Positions 23,443-35,212 of a DNA stretch of 64,000 bases are shown in pieces. Source of the stretch: Lates calcarifer (lineage: Eukaryota > Chordata > Actinopteri > Centropomidae); the NCBI RefSeq assembly GCF_001640805.2, contig NC_066844.1:15429543-15493542 (forward strand), in the 5' to 3' direction. The first letter of the stretch is position 1. Each line of letters opens with the position of its first letter. The translations under genes and the position numbers were made by a program. The notes under the pieces were generated by a model that saw only the letters and a program-made list of their open reading frames with translations, searched no databases and was not told the origin of the DNA.

Positions 23443-25426
23443 CAAAGACTACATTTACCGGAATAAAAATTTACAAAAGCTGATAAACAATAACAGGTAT
23501 GAACTGAAGTTGGAAATGAATGGGCATCGCATACACACAGACACACATACAAGCAGTTCCTCTTGTAGTCATTTGCGGTGCTAATTGGATTGTCTGAGGC
23601 AGATGTCATTATTGTCGAGCAGTCAGCCACTTGATGTTTCCAAGTTGTTGGGCAGTCATTTGGGCATATTAGCAGCTCCTTTAGGGCAGAGGTCATACCC
23701 CCCAAGGCTACGGTATGCGCTCCTGTGTCTGCCAGGTACAAATGTGTGTATGGTTGTTTGAGTGTGTGATTTATGCATGTAAAAACGACTCTCTCTCTCT
23801 AATGGCTCCACTGCTTTGAGGACCGGCCTTTTACGGTCAAATAATTACCCCTGATTGTTTTTATGCACACAATGGAGTACTTTTCTGCTGTACGCGTGCC
23901 TGACATGAGAACCTGGCAACAAGCTGCTAAGTGCAACAGACAGTGTCATAAAAAATGGCTGCCATACCCCAGATAGCTAAAACCTCTTTCAGGGCAGCCT
24001 TTCCTAAACTGGACTCACAGCAGAGAGAATGGTCCCTCAGTGCGCTTATCAGGTAAAATAAACCTCAATGATGCAAAGTAATGGCTGGGTTATATGAGAA
24101 TGCATGTGTGCGGTAGAGACTGGAAATGCTGCTCCTTATCACGGGGCTAGACAGAGAGGAGTGAGACTGCACTTAACAGATTTAGACGGTCAGTGAAGCC
24201 CAGCACCTGGACAGAGAGAAAGAGGGGAGGAGAGTCGTGTCTTAGGTTACAGTGCAGCCCGCCCAGAAAGGATACAGAAAAACCCTGACAGATCAACATT
24301 GGTAAAACTTTTTTTTTTTCTTTTCTTTGATTCAAATAATTTCAATGAGTCCCACACTTTTGTCAAATGAGCCCCACTTGCAGCTTCTGGGAAAATATGC
24401 CACAGAGCTCAAAAAGGTAAATGTAGATGGAAAGATTTAAAACGAGTTTACGCCTGCATTACTCTGTGAGCTGATAAAAGCAGACCACCGGCTGTTTTTT
24501 AGTGTTTTATGTTGGAAACACATTTGCGCAGCACTGCGCTACCTGACGCCTTCTGATCCCGTGGCTGATGATGGACTGCGGATCAGCCAGTTAATTTAGG
24601 CCAGATAAAAGCCTCTCATCTCCGCCGAGGTAGATTACTGTAATAGCAGCCTTTCTCATCTTTTGATCTTTTTTACTGCTGCGTTGGTTCATTTGCATGT
24701 GTCAGAGATACAGCTTTATTTAGGGCGCTTATTAATGGGAACAGGAGGGATTCTAGATACTAAAACCTGAGGCAGATTAGCATTGACCCCCCTGGATCTT
24801 GCATGCTGGTTCTTCACATACATTTATGAGCATATTATCTATGCGTGCAGGTACACCCTCACATCCTATAATACTGTAAATACACACACATATACGCATA
24901 TGTACGAAAACTCATGTAACCTAATAATGCTGCATTCACACAAACCACATGCCAAAAAGACCACAAACTCACAAGGTGATGCTCAAACACAAACACACAG
25001 TGTATTTAGAGATGCAGGGATGTGGACTCACAACAACACACACACTAAAGACAAACACAAACATTCCTTCATCCCTGCCCCTCACTGACAGCATGTTGGA
25101 CTTCTAAGCGTTCTCTCAGGCCTCGGCCTGTCATCCTCCTGTCTCTTCCCGGCTGCTTCACTGCGGCAGATATGGTCGATGTGGACGTGTACTTTGTCCA
25201 GATCATCCGTGAGATGAGATGAGAGGAAGTGGGAGGTATTGTTCTTCCTGTGGCGCTAAGCCCCTGGGCGATTACCCTGTCAGGAGGGAAAACTCAGCGC
25301 CGGCGCCGACTGCCACAAACCAGCGCTAAATCCCAACTGATCGCAAAAGAGGCCGATTTTACACTTTAGATTCCTCCCATCTCTTAATGCGGCCGATGAG
25401 GCAGAGGATCTTCGCCTCTCCCTCAT

Positions 25427-25493
25427 CTTATCCGCTGCTGCTATCCTCCTCAGCCGGTGGCGTCAACCCCTAAGCTTGCGCTGCGGGGATAAG
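25427..25493. promoter_or_regulatory. GATA motif group in a GC-rich island
   Basis: CTTATCC (25427-25433), CTATCC (25441-25446) and GGATAAG (25487-25493) lie inside a GC-rich, CpG-containing unique stretch (25130-25560) that contrasts with the surrounding AT-rich DNA. A regulatory role is inferred only from composition and motifs. Confidence 0.25.
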
Positions 25494-26657
25494 ACTCAAC
25501 GCCTTGTCAGGCCAGATCAATGTGATTTTACAATGCAGTCCGAGAGAGGGGGCCGTATAGTCAAGCGTGGCTAAACAACAGCGCATAGCCCCTTACACAT
25601 GCTCAAGCACTGTTCAAAAGTGACTCTTACCACCTCTGTGTATCTAGCTTGCTCAAATAAGATACCATAATCTAACAACAATCTTGTACACAAAACCTGC
25701 CAACTGCATCTCCTAAATCTGACTACCTCACACATACCTGCACTATCTCTCCCCTTTCCTCTCTCTATCTTTTAGTTTATCAGTGGGGTTGATCTCTCTG
25801 AATACCTCATTGAACTCCTCCATCGGTTTATCTTATCTGTTTTCTCAGAAACACTCCTCAGGACAGTTCTTCAAATTCCTCCTCAAGTCGTCAAAGCATT
25901 TCTTTTTTTTTTCTTGGTGAGATCACCCAAGGATACATCCCCTGAAGATGACACTATCATGTGTGTGTGTGTGAGACAGAAGATGTTTATGTTAGGAATT
26001 AATAACATAGGAATTAATAATGATACGGCAATTATGTTATTGCATAATGCAGTCAGTGATTCTGTTGGTATCATTGTTATTAGGCTTTTTATTGCATTTT
26101 CCTTCTGTGAAAGACAGAAAAAGGTTTGGTTGGAAATGAGGCTCAGGGGCAGATTGAGTGAAGGTGAAATGAGAAATAACAGAAATATTGTTCCCCATCA
26201 GAGCATCCAGCTGCATGATGACATCCTCCTCCCTGCCAAGCCCTACGACTGATTTCCTGTTTGGGTTTGATTATCATATAGGGCCGCGCTAGTATATCAT
26301 CCCCTCCCTCTCTTCTCCTAGTCTCTCCTTTAGTTTTACGAGTGACAGTTGCGAATAAAGAAGAGCGTAAATCTCTGGCAGTAATAAAGCTGCTCAGGCC
26401 AATGTTCCTTCCTAATGCTGGTTCTTCTCTCCCTCATCACAAATTTGTACACTTTACAAGACAAGCCCCGACTGCCTTTCATTGCTCCCACTAAGTCATC
26501 CTCAAGTGTCAGCTCTCAATCCAGGTTTAAGAGTATTGGGAAATCCACAGTTTGACACAAATAAATCCTTGAGTGTTGCAACACACATTATGAACACAAA
26601 AATAAATTCAGAGGGCAGTCATGTGCGTAGGCCTACACACAAACGCACACAACTTTT

Positions 26658-26658
<1 letters not shown>

Positions 26659-26701
<43 letters not shown>
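26659..26701 (+). repeat. (CA)n microsatellite
   Basis: A pure CA array of about 21 units, the left flank of the microsatellite-linked repeat that follows. Confidence 0.97.
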
Positions 26702-26703
<2 letters not shown>

Positions 26704-26839
26704 ATCCTTGAAGACCTATCGTTGTGGGGTCCTGTCATTGATATAATGACAGCCCCTTAACCTTAATCTAACCCTCATTCTACCCCTAAGCCAAAAACCA
26801 AGTCTTAATAAGTAAAACAGGCCCACAGATACAGACATG

Positions 26840-26840
<1 letters not shown>
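26702..26840 (+). repeat. Fish microsatellite-linked interspersed repeat
   Basis: The words GTTGTGGGGTCCTGTCATTG, TAACCTTAATCTAACCCT and CCAAGTCTTAAT resemble a low-complexity repeat widely found next to CA arrays in fish genomes (recognised from memory). It contains a perfect 7-bp inverted repeat, TGTCATT-GATAT-AATGACA (26733-26751), and is flanked by CA arrays on both sides. Confidence 0.55.
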
Positions 26841-26844
<4 letters not shown>

Positions 26845-26879
<35 letters not shown>

Positions 26880-26904
26880 CACACACATGCACACACATGC
26901 ACAC
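26845..26904 (+). repeat. (CA)n array passing into ACACACATGC decamers
   Basis: A pure CA array to 26877 followed by about three tandem copies of the decamer ACACACATGC. Confidence 0.95.
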
Positions 26905-28450
26905 TGCTTGCTCTACCTGACCACATTCCTGTAAAGGGTGATCATGAATCTTGGCCAGGAATCTGAGTCCTGTGCTGGTAAAGCAGCCTGTGGCAGCACT
27001 CCTCCTATCCCCAATAAAGTCATCCCTGGGTGGGCAGGAGAGCCCCACACCTCCCTGACCTCCATCCATCAGCCAGGGGGAGTACTCCCCTCTGCTCACT
27101 GACTGGATCCTGAATCCATCTGCCCACATGCAGCACCAGCCTTCACACACACACTACAAACCACACACACGACTCATCAAGCAACATCTAACTTGTTCAA
27201 GCCCACAGGTGTCAAAACATGCACAAACAGCTCCAAGCATACAGCCCACAACCATCTAATCAGTCAACTGTTAGATAATACTGTCAAGAGGTAAGACATT
27301 CAACTGCTGACTTCGCACTTAAAAATCCCTTTTCCGCTCCTTATTTTATTGCAGTGAAAATGGCAATTTGCCATTTATTCAGGGAAAAAAAAACATGATG
27401 ATGATCACAAGACCAGCATGTGAATTATCTCATAAAGTAAGTAAAACACACACATTTATCACAAAAAGATTTGCTGATTTTTGGGCCTGAGATGTATCTT
27501 TTGGATGTCAGTGAGAGGACCTGGGTGACCGCTCACAGGTGGGTGCTGGGGAACTGAAACGGGTCTTTGTCTTAAAATTTGTCATAAACAATGACACAAT
27601 CTAGTGCACTACAGTATTTCTATGAAAATCAAGAATGATACACACTTTGTGTTCCTTGTAGTCTTACATTTTGTGTCACTGACAAAGAGTGCTTAATGTG
27701 CATATCATCGATCACATAAGTCTGGTCCAAGGACTTTAATAAGACAACTTGCTGTTTCCTCTTATCAACTCTGTGATCATTAGCACAGGAGTTGCTTCAC
27801 TCCTGAACTGCAGGTAGTATTTATGAGTCACTTTCAAATGTGTCTGCCAAAAGAAAAATGAGAACAGCTGTATTGCAAGTTCAGCTATATATATATATAT
27901 TTTTTTTTTAAAGTGATCACAGAGCTGGAGGGGACAGAATGACATTTTAACCACCTGAGATTCAGCAGAGTAACTGTTGCATCTATCCTGTCGTCACCAG
28001 ACGTTCGCTTGTGATGCACATTTGTGCAGTTTGCCGACTGACAAAAGAGGAAGAAGAAAATTAACAATTTTCCTATCATTAAGGTGTTTGTTGATGGAGA
28101 TCAGAAAACCTCTAAGTTGTTTTCACATGTTAAAAATTTGTTGTCAGATTAAGGTAAAAGCTGCAGCTACACAAGGTTAAACATGCAGGGTAAGAGATAT
28201 TTAATAAAGCGTCTTGTAACATTACCGCCTTCTAAGATTGCTGTAATAAATGTATTATCTTAATCTCTCATGCAAAATGAAAATAAGATCAGTTTAATAA
28301 GATAGGAAACACTGTGAAAGAGCCCATTTAAGTTGTTGAGGAGATTCTTCTCTGATCATATCAGTCAATAAAAACAATTTCTCCCTTCACGGTACGACTG
28401 GAGTGAGAGAGGTTAAAAAAAAAAAACCAAAACCCTTGTACAACCACAGT

Positions 28451-28479
28451 ATAATAATAATAATAATAATAATAATAAT
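28451..28479 (+). repeat. (TAA)n microsatellite
   Basis: About nine to ten TAA/ATA trinucleotide units. Confidence 0.95.
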
Positions 28480-30020
28480 CTGATAGTCTCTGCCTATATT
28501 TTTTATTTTCATTCATGCCAACTGCATGGACAAATAAATGAATGAATCAGCAAAACATTTCACATACAGCATGTGAGCGAATAGGTTTTAATCGTCCCAG
28601 GGACCTATTATTCAATACTAGTGCACTGTTGGATATTATAAAACAGACAGCAAAACTCACTTACTAATAAGGTTTAATGAAATTGATGCAGAAATATATC
28701 AGTGGATTCACTTTGAAAAATGGGGGACGAGCAGCTTTCTCACTGACCATGGTCATTAATTACAGTAAAGCTTTAATGGCAGAGTACATGTTAAAAGCCA
28801 CCAGTGATGAACAAAAAGCTGCATTCTTGTCTGCTGTCATAACATTTTTAACTCACTGCTGTTCTCGCTCTCCCTCTCGCAATGCTGAAGATATTGCAGG
28901 ATAATTGTGGATGTTTCTGTAAATGTGCTGTCATGTTACTTATGATGTTGCCAAATTGAAATTACTCCAGAAGCACATGGAATTGATGTACTTCCTGGGA
29001 GAGCACAGTGCAGTGTTGATTCAAACCTCACCACAGTTTTAACTGGAATCCACAAATCTTGTAAAGATAAATTAATTTAATAATTTTACGGCTTATCTTT
29101 ATAGGGTCTGCACAGAATGAACCAGTGCCACACACTGCAACATTTATCAGATAGTTTGTTATGTTTGTACCAAGATTGGCTTTCATAAAAATACACACAC
29201 AGATACACGATATAACAAGAAAAACACATACATAACTATGCAAAACACACAGAAACACAAACAAGTTCTAAAAAGTAACATAAAATCAGATAACATTCTA
29301 AATAAATGACACCTGATGTCTCACGCTTGGTCACTCTTCAAAAACTGGAACTTCCCTGATTCAAAGGCTCAAGAAGACGCCCTCACATCACCAAATAGTA
29401 ATACTAGCTGTACACTGGTCTGGACTGAACCAACAGAGTTAAAGAAAATACTTTTTAATTTTGGGATCAACTGATGGAGAGTGAAATACACTAGTTTCTG
29501 GTAAAGGCCAAAAATATTTGTTTTGTCTAGAATATTTCTCCTTTACTCGTTTTAAGTCATTTCTCAAACAAACCGTGACGGCAACCAATAGCCTACTACA
29601 AACTATGACTAAAACCCCAAAACTCAAGGCCTGACAGGATTCTTTCAGTAGAAAAATGGTTCCCTGGAGTATAAGTTTAAAAATCACAGAGTCAGATGGT
29701 CATTTGGCCAGTTAGGGCATGTTAGGTCAGACAAACACAGACCCTGAGGCTGCCACAATGTCAGAGGCCAAAGCCTGAGAGCCTCAGTGGTGTGTGCAGG
29801 AAAACCCTCCCACATATAGTAAAAATGCAGTCGGTAAACAACAGAACAGTTGAGTAACACTGGTTTTTAATCCATATGTGGGGACATAGACATCTAACAC
29901 ACACACGCGCACGCACAAACACACATAGATCCCATCACTCCCCCAGTTGATCAGAGTCTGTTTCTCACAGGGGTGGGACTGTGGGAACCATGCTGTCACT
30001 TCCTGTGCCCGCGGGCCTCA

Positions 30021-30106
30021 GCCAATCGTCATCAGATAAGAGTCACAGCTCTGCCAATCAGAGCTGGTCGTCAGCTTCACATGAGGGCACAGGGAACGCG
30101 ATAAGG
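30021..30106. promoter_or_regulatory. CCAAT-GATA-CCAAT-E-box-GATA cluster
   Basis: In order: GCCAATC (30021-30027), AGATAAG (30034-30040), GCCAATCA (30053-30060), CACATG E-box (30078-30083) and GATAAGG (30100-30106), all in one orientation over 86 bp and in unique, non-repeat DNA. CCAAT plus GATA plus E-box is the make-up of many erythroid or endothelial elements. No gene start or splice donor was found beside it, so an enhancer is more likely than a promoter. Inference only. Confidence 0.38.
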
Positions 30107-32913
30107 ACATAACTTGCCAGGGAAAACGTCTTGATCTCAATTGTACCCCCTTCAACCCGACCTTCTCCCCCCTTCCCACCAAAATAGTTATTTGGAGACA
30201 AGGTTTCTTTTTGTCTTTCGCCCATAATTACGCTCCCTTTCATCTGCCCCCCTGTTCCCCTTGACCCCTACTCTGGGGTCAGTGGCCAGGATATCCCACT
30301 CTCCTCGGGCCAATAATGTGCCTTTTAGGGTGGATGAAGAGGGGCATTCATGCCAGGGCAGACAGGAGAGCAGCGAGGAGAGTAATCACTCCATCACACT
30401 CTGCCCCCATCTGTCCCAGCTCCTGCCCAAACACCCAAACATCTCGCCCCGCTCCTTACATCAAAGACCTGGACCCGGACTACAGCCTCAGCTTCAGCTC
30501 TACACAGCACAGAGGGCGACTGTGTCACCAGTCAGGGAAAAGCACAGTGCTTCACCAATGCAGTTGTGATCACCGTGGAAACCCCCTGAGATTTTTACAT
30601 CTGGTGATACAGTGAAGGAGACTGCAAAGATTCAAAGAATTTAACTCACATTCACATGCATGGAAGCACACTTACATGTACGCACATATCAAAAGACAAA
30701 CACACAAACCCACACTGTCATCGAATTAATAAATAGAGTCTGAGCAATGTGCACAATGAGTCATTAAGGAAGTGTGTGAATCGTGGGGAATTTTCCATCA
30801 GCTAGACCTTGGGCTGTCACACAGACCTTACATACATTAGTATTGTTCCTGAGCAGCTATCACAGGTGGTGGTCTGGCTTATGAACTAGTCCCTGGACGA
30901 TGGCTGAGCTACACTAAATGTAGTCAGCTTATGTCAACAATATGAATGTATTTTAAAGTGGAGTGCGCCAAATGAGTGTCACAGCATATCTACACTATGT
31001 GTAAATCTGTCTGGTTTTACTTTACTGTAAAATGTTGGAGGGCCTCTCTTGACCCCGCATGCAAAAAACAATAAGCAAAGTGTGGAGCAGTATCTTAAAA
31101 CATTCCTCAGAAAGAGGTGAAGACTGACTGGAATTCTGCCAAAATCTTCCACTCTGTCAAAGCCCCCCCGCCCTCACTGATACATGAACTGCAACACAGC
31201 AAACTCAGCCCTCAGGTCTTACACGTGTAATTGACTAAATTGGGAGTTTTCTGATTTATTTTCAAAAGATACTTAAGGAGCAGGTTTGCAATATTGTTAA
31301 GAAAGGCATTTAAGTCAGAGTATTCAATAAAACAGAGCATAAAGAACCACAAAAAGAACCATGATGCTCTGGCTTCATCAGTGTGGCCTCGTGCAGCCAT
31401 CGGCCTGAATAGACCTAAACCAGTCTGCCTGCAGCCTCCCAGCCTTTAGAGTTTCACTGTGATCAATAGCTGGATTAATTACTGAAAGGGCAGGGGGAGG
31501 AGGAGGAGAGCGAGGAGAAGGAGGAGGTCGTCAGAGCCCCAGGCAGGGGAGGGTTTCAGAAGGTGGGGGTTAAGATGGTGCTGACAGGCAGGGAAAGCTA
31601 AAGGGATTTAACAGGCGAGCAGAGGGGAGCTGGAGTTGTAAGAGCTGGAGAGGGAGCTTCTATACCTTCCTCCACCCTACCCCACCCCAGGTCACCTGGC
31701 AGTGCGCAGGGCGGCGGGCCGTCAGATTAGGATCTGAGAGGGGGAGATAACGAGTTTATTGCCCCCTGGACAGGGCTGTTGGAGCCAGGGAAGGAGGAGG
31801 GCAGGCCAAGAAGGCCAGGGTGGGAGGCTGAATGGTGGTGGAGGGCGTTTGTGTTTGTTTTAACCTGGGGAGATAGATGCAGCCAGGCATGGATCTTTAT
31901 GAAAGAGCAACCCAGCAGGGCAGTAAAACACACAGACAGCATGGTTAGAATACCATACACCACTCAACCAACAGTTACAGCAGCTCATCCATCACAACTT
32001 CGACACAGAGTCTGCATATGCGCATGTGCTCAGAGACACACACACAACTTTATCATCTCTGCGTGTGTCTGTGTTTTACTGTGGTTTTAATGTTAGAAAG
32101 TAGCTGCACAAATTGACTGCCAAGTGTTCAGTGAGTAACTGATACTGCAAATAATTATAACGGTTGCCATTTCCACCACTGTCCTAATTTGTGTGGGCTG
32201 AGTAAATTCATGTCTGAGGGCTTGTTAGGAATTCCACTTTCTCATTGATCAACACTGATGTGTACTTTCATGTTATCTCCTGAGTTATTGGAAATGGGAT
32301 AAGCCCGATTCTATTACAAGCAAACACAGAATAACGTATGAAATCTATATGTATTTCACACCGCTGTGATCTTTGGTCACTGAATTCTGTGCACGTATCA
32401 GGAGCCTGTATTAGCTTTGCGTGTCTGGCCCAGGCGCTGGGAGAGAGATAAGGGGAGCGGATATGAGAAATATGAAAAATAGCACTGTGATAGGATGATC
32501 AGTGAGAATGAGCAATACGGGCTGCAGTGACAAATGGGACAGAGAGCCAAAGAGGAGAGCAATGCAAAACGGCTTTAGAGCCAAGGACAGAATGATTTTC
32601 CAAGAGGAGTGGAAACAAGCATACTTTCTTAGAATGAACAGGTCAATAATAACCTCCTGATATCAGTCATTTTGTCATTTCCCCTACTTGATATTTTTCA
32701 GTTTCAAGTCATCTAAGAGGTGCTGTTTAACAGTGAAACTCAAATTCACTCACCAGTGCAGGTGCTGTTGTTTCGCTGCATGGACTAATACCATGAATTT
32801 TAACAGTCAACAATGTAATCAAGTTCTCAAGTTAGAAGACTATAAGCTTAAACACTGACAACAACAAAAAGACCTACTTTAACTCCTGCTACTTGATATA
32901 TCTCATCTTACAG

Positions 32914-32924
32914 AGATAAGATAA
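32914..32924 (+). promoter_or_regulatory. Overlapping tandem GATA sites
   Basis: AGATAAGATAA provides two overlapping GATA words in the same orientation, with CATCTTA just upstream. Isolated in AT-rich DNA; chance occurrence is quite possible. Confidence 0.2.
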
Positions 32925-33487
32925 CATGATATGTTTTGGCTTCAGCCAACAATCCAGCCAGACAATTGGAAATGAACAGACATCCTCAGAATCAAGAGAA
33001 ATAGGATGAATAGCACAGATCCTTCTCAAACACACAAACCCCCACTTTCTCCCCAACACTCACACACTCAAAGGGATTTTGGGGCCCTGTGGAGCGGCAC
33101 GTGAGCAGCCCTCTGTCAGCTGTGTTTGCAGTGAGGCAAGCGAGGGGCACCCTGCACCTCCGAAAGAGAGTAGCGACCCAGTGATATGGGGAAAAGGAGG
33201 GGTGCCCTGTGGAAAGGCCAAGGCCCGGAGAGGAGAGAAAAGAGCAGCCACAAAACAGCTTTCCTCCAGAGAGAGAGAGAGACAGAGAGACAGAGAGAAA
33301 GGGAGCGAGAGCGAGGAGGGGGCTGTTGGAACAATACCCCTTCAGTTGCAGGTGCAATGGCTAAGGCTGTGTGTGTAGTGAGCACTTTCTTTTTTGTGTT
33401 AATTGAGCTGATCTGTTGTCTTTTCTGTGCTGCAAGTTTAACTCACAGCTGATTAACATGTGGCCTTTTGGAGCTCCCATGTGTGTG

Positions 33488-33489
<2 letters not shown>

Positions 33490-33526
<37 letters not shown>
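33490..33526 (+). repeat. (GT)n microsatellite
   Basis: A pure TG array of about 18 units. Confidence 0.97.
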
Positions 33527-33529
<3 letters not shown>

Positions 33530-34484
33530 AAATACAGAAAGAGGTCCATTGGCAGTGTGAGCAGAGTAATGACACAGGCACAGGGTGTGTAGACACTGGC
33601 TAACAGAGAGTGTTAACTCGATTTGCACTTGTATGGAGCACAGAGCAATGGTTAACACATCTGAATAAAGGCTTTATGTGCTACATGTCGTACAATTGGA
33701 AGTGCACAGAGGCGTCACTCAGCCACTAGATTAAATAGCATAGGATTACAGGCTTTACACCTAAGAACAGTAATGCAGTATAACACCCGAACATTCAGCT
33801 CACCTGCTATATTTACTACGACAGTCGTATTACCAATATGACACTGGAATCACTTCCAACACAGCCATGAGTTCATGATGCTATGGCTCTTCACTTTTCT
33901 TTACACAACTTAACAAACACAAAAGCTTATATTAGGTGACGTTATTATGACATGTAGTAGTTAACAAAACACTTTCATATTGTTGAGTTTGACATCAAAA
34001 CACTTTGGTCATTAAACTTAATGAGACCCGGGGTCCTGACGCCGAGGGTCTGTCCCTGACAGCTGCCCCATGGTGAGAGATCTTGATATTCAGACCTCGC
34101 CAGACTGGATGACCCTGTTTGGACAACTGGTTCCTATCCTACGCTCACTTGAGGCCTTGCAGCCACAGGAGCATGGCCCTGCAGCCTGAGGGCGCACCGG
34201 GGCCGGGCCTCAGTGTTAACACAGCGGTAGAGAGGTGCCCATGTACCACCCACTGGCTTTAGAGGCGGTCTTCACCTACACAGAGGAGCAGAATTTATGT
34301 GCATAAACAGTGGATACCTGCATGTCGGCTCGCTCTTCCACACATACACACTTAAGGCACCTCAAAGTAGGAGCCCCAGGGCCGTCGGTGGGGCGCTCAG
34401 ACAGCCACAGTGAGGCAGAAACACAGAAACATGTGTAAGGCCTTAAAGAAGACACTCACTTCACAGAGGAGTGTGTCCCCTGAT

Positions 34485-34506
34485 CCCCCCCCCCCCACCC
34501 CCCCCC
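34485..34506 (-). other. C-run tract (G-rich on minus strand)
   Basis: Twelve C, one A, then nine C. The minus strand is capable of quadruplex formation. Confidence 0.85.
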
Positions 34507-34862
34507 ATCCCACACCTCGGCCCATCCCTTTCATAGGAGATTATTGGGAGAGAGAGAGAGGAGCAGAGGGTAAAGATGGGGAACTGTGATATAGAGGAGA
34601 GCGAGCGAGGAAGATGAAGACAGAAACAGAGAGATTTTGCTCTCCACCCCTCTCTGCAGATATTACTGCTTAATTAAAAGGGCAGCATGTGCTAAGTATT
34701 ATTCCAGCTGAGATCTCTATCTTCAGCCTATGTAATAAGATCTTCAGCAGGCTTACAGCTAAATTTTCGAGCAAATTTCCTTCCTATTCTTTGCCATTAT
34801 TTCCTCATGGCCTACGTCTGTTTTGTGCTGTCGCTGCAATCTTTTTGCATGCCTGCATTGTG

Positions 34863-34869
<7 letters not shown>

Positions 34870-34904
<35 letters not shown>
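34870..34904 (+). repeat. (GT)n microsatellite
   Basis: A pure TG array of about 17 units. Confidence 0.97.
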
Positions 34905-34905
<1 letters not shown>

Positions 34906-35178
34906 ATGAGACAAGTGGGACTGTTTTGCATGTTAATTAATGTAATATTTTGTACACCACTCGGGAGCGTGTAAGTGTTCTCTTGAATGTATTCCAATTA
35001 AGAATCATCCCTCAGGCACAAATTGGTTTGGACACACTGAAAATGTTCCCATATTTTTACATATTTGGGAGAACATGAAGAACGTGAACAAAATGCAGAG
35101 TTTACACGCCATACAAGTGTTGAAAAGATGTTTGGTTTCTGTAGAGTCTTACAGAGTAGCCTCCTTCTCCCTAACTGT

Positions 35179-35212
35179 CATTCCCAAAGCCATCTCATTC
35201 CCAAAGCCATCT
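35179..35212 (+). repeat. 17-bp tandem duplication
   Basis: CATTCCCAAAGCCATCT occurs twice back to back with no mismatch. Confidence 0.95.

Larger units (their letters stand above)
23225..30020. other. Intergenic, no exon recognised
   Basis: Contains CA arrays (23397-23441, 26659-26701, 26845-26877), a fish microsatellite-linked repeat at 26702-26840, a TAA array (28451-28479), and two GC-richer islands at 24440-24740 and 25130-25560 with clustered GATA words. The stretch from 27.2 to 29.8 kb is AT-rich and otherwise featureless. No gene was recognised. Confidence 0.55.

Noticed and set aside
23289..23741. 150-codon minus-strand open frame, the longest in the window
   Set aside because: It runs through the CA array (Cys-Val repeats) and has no domain outside it.
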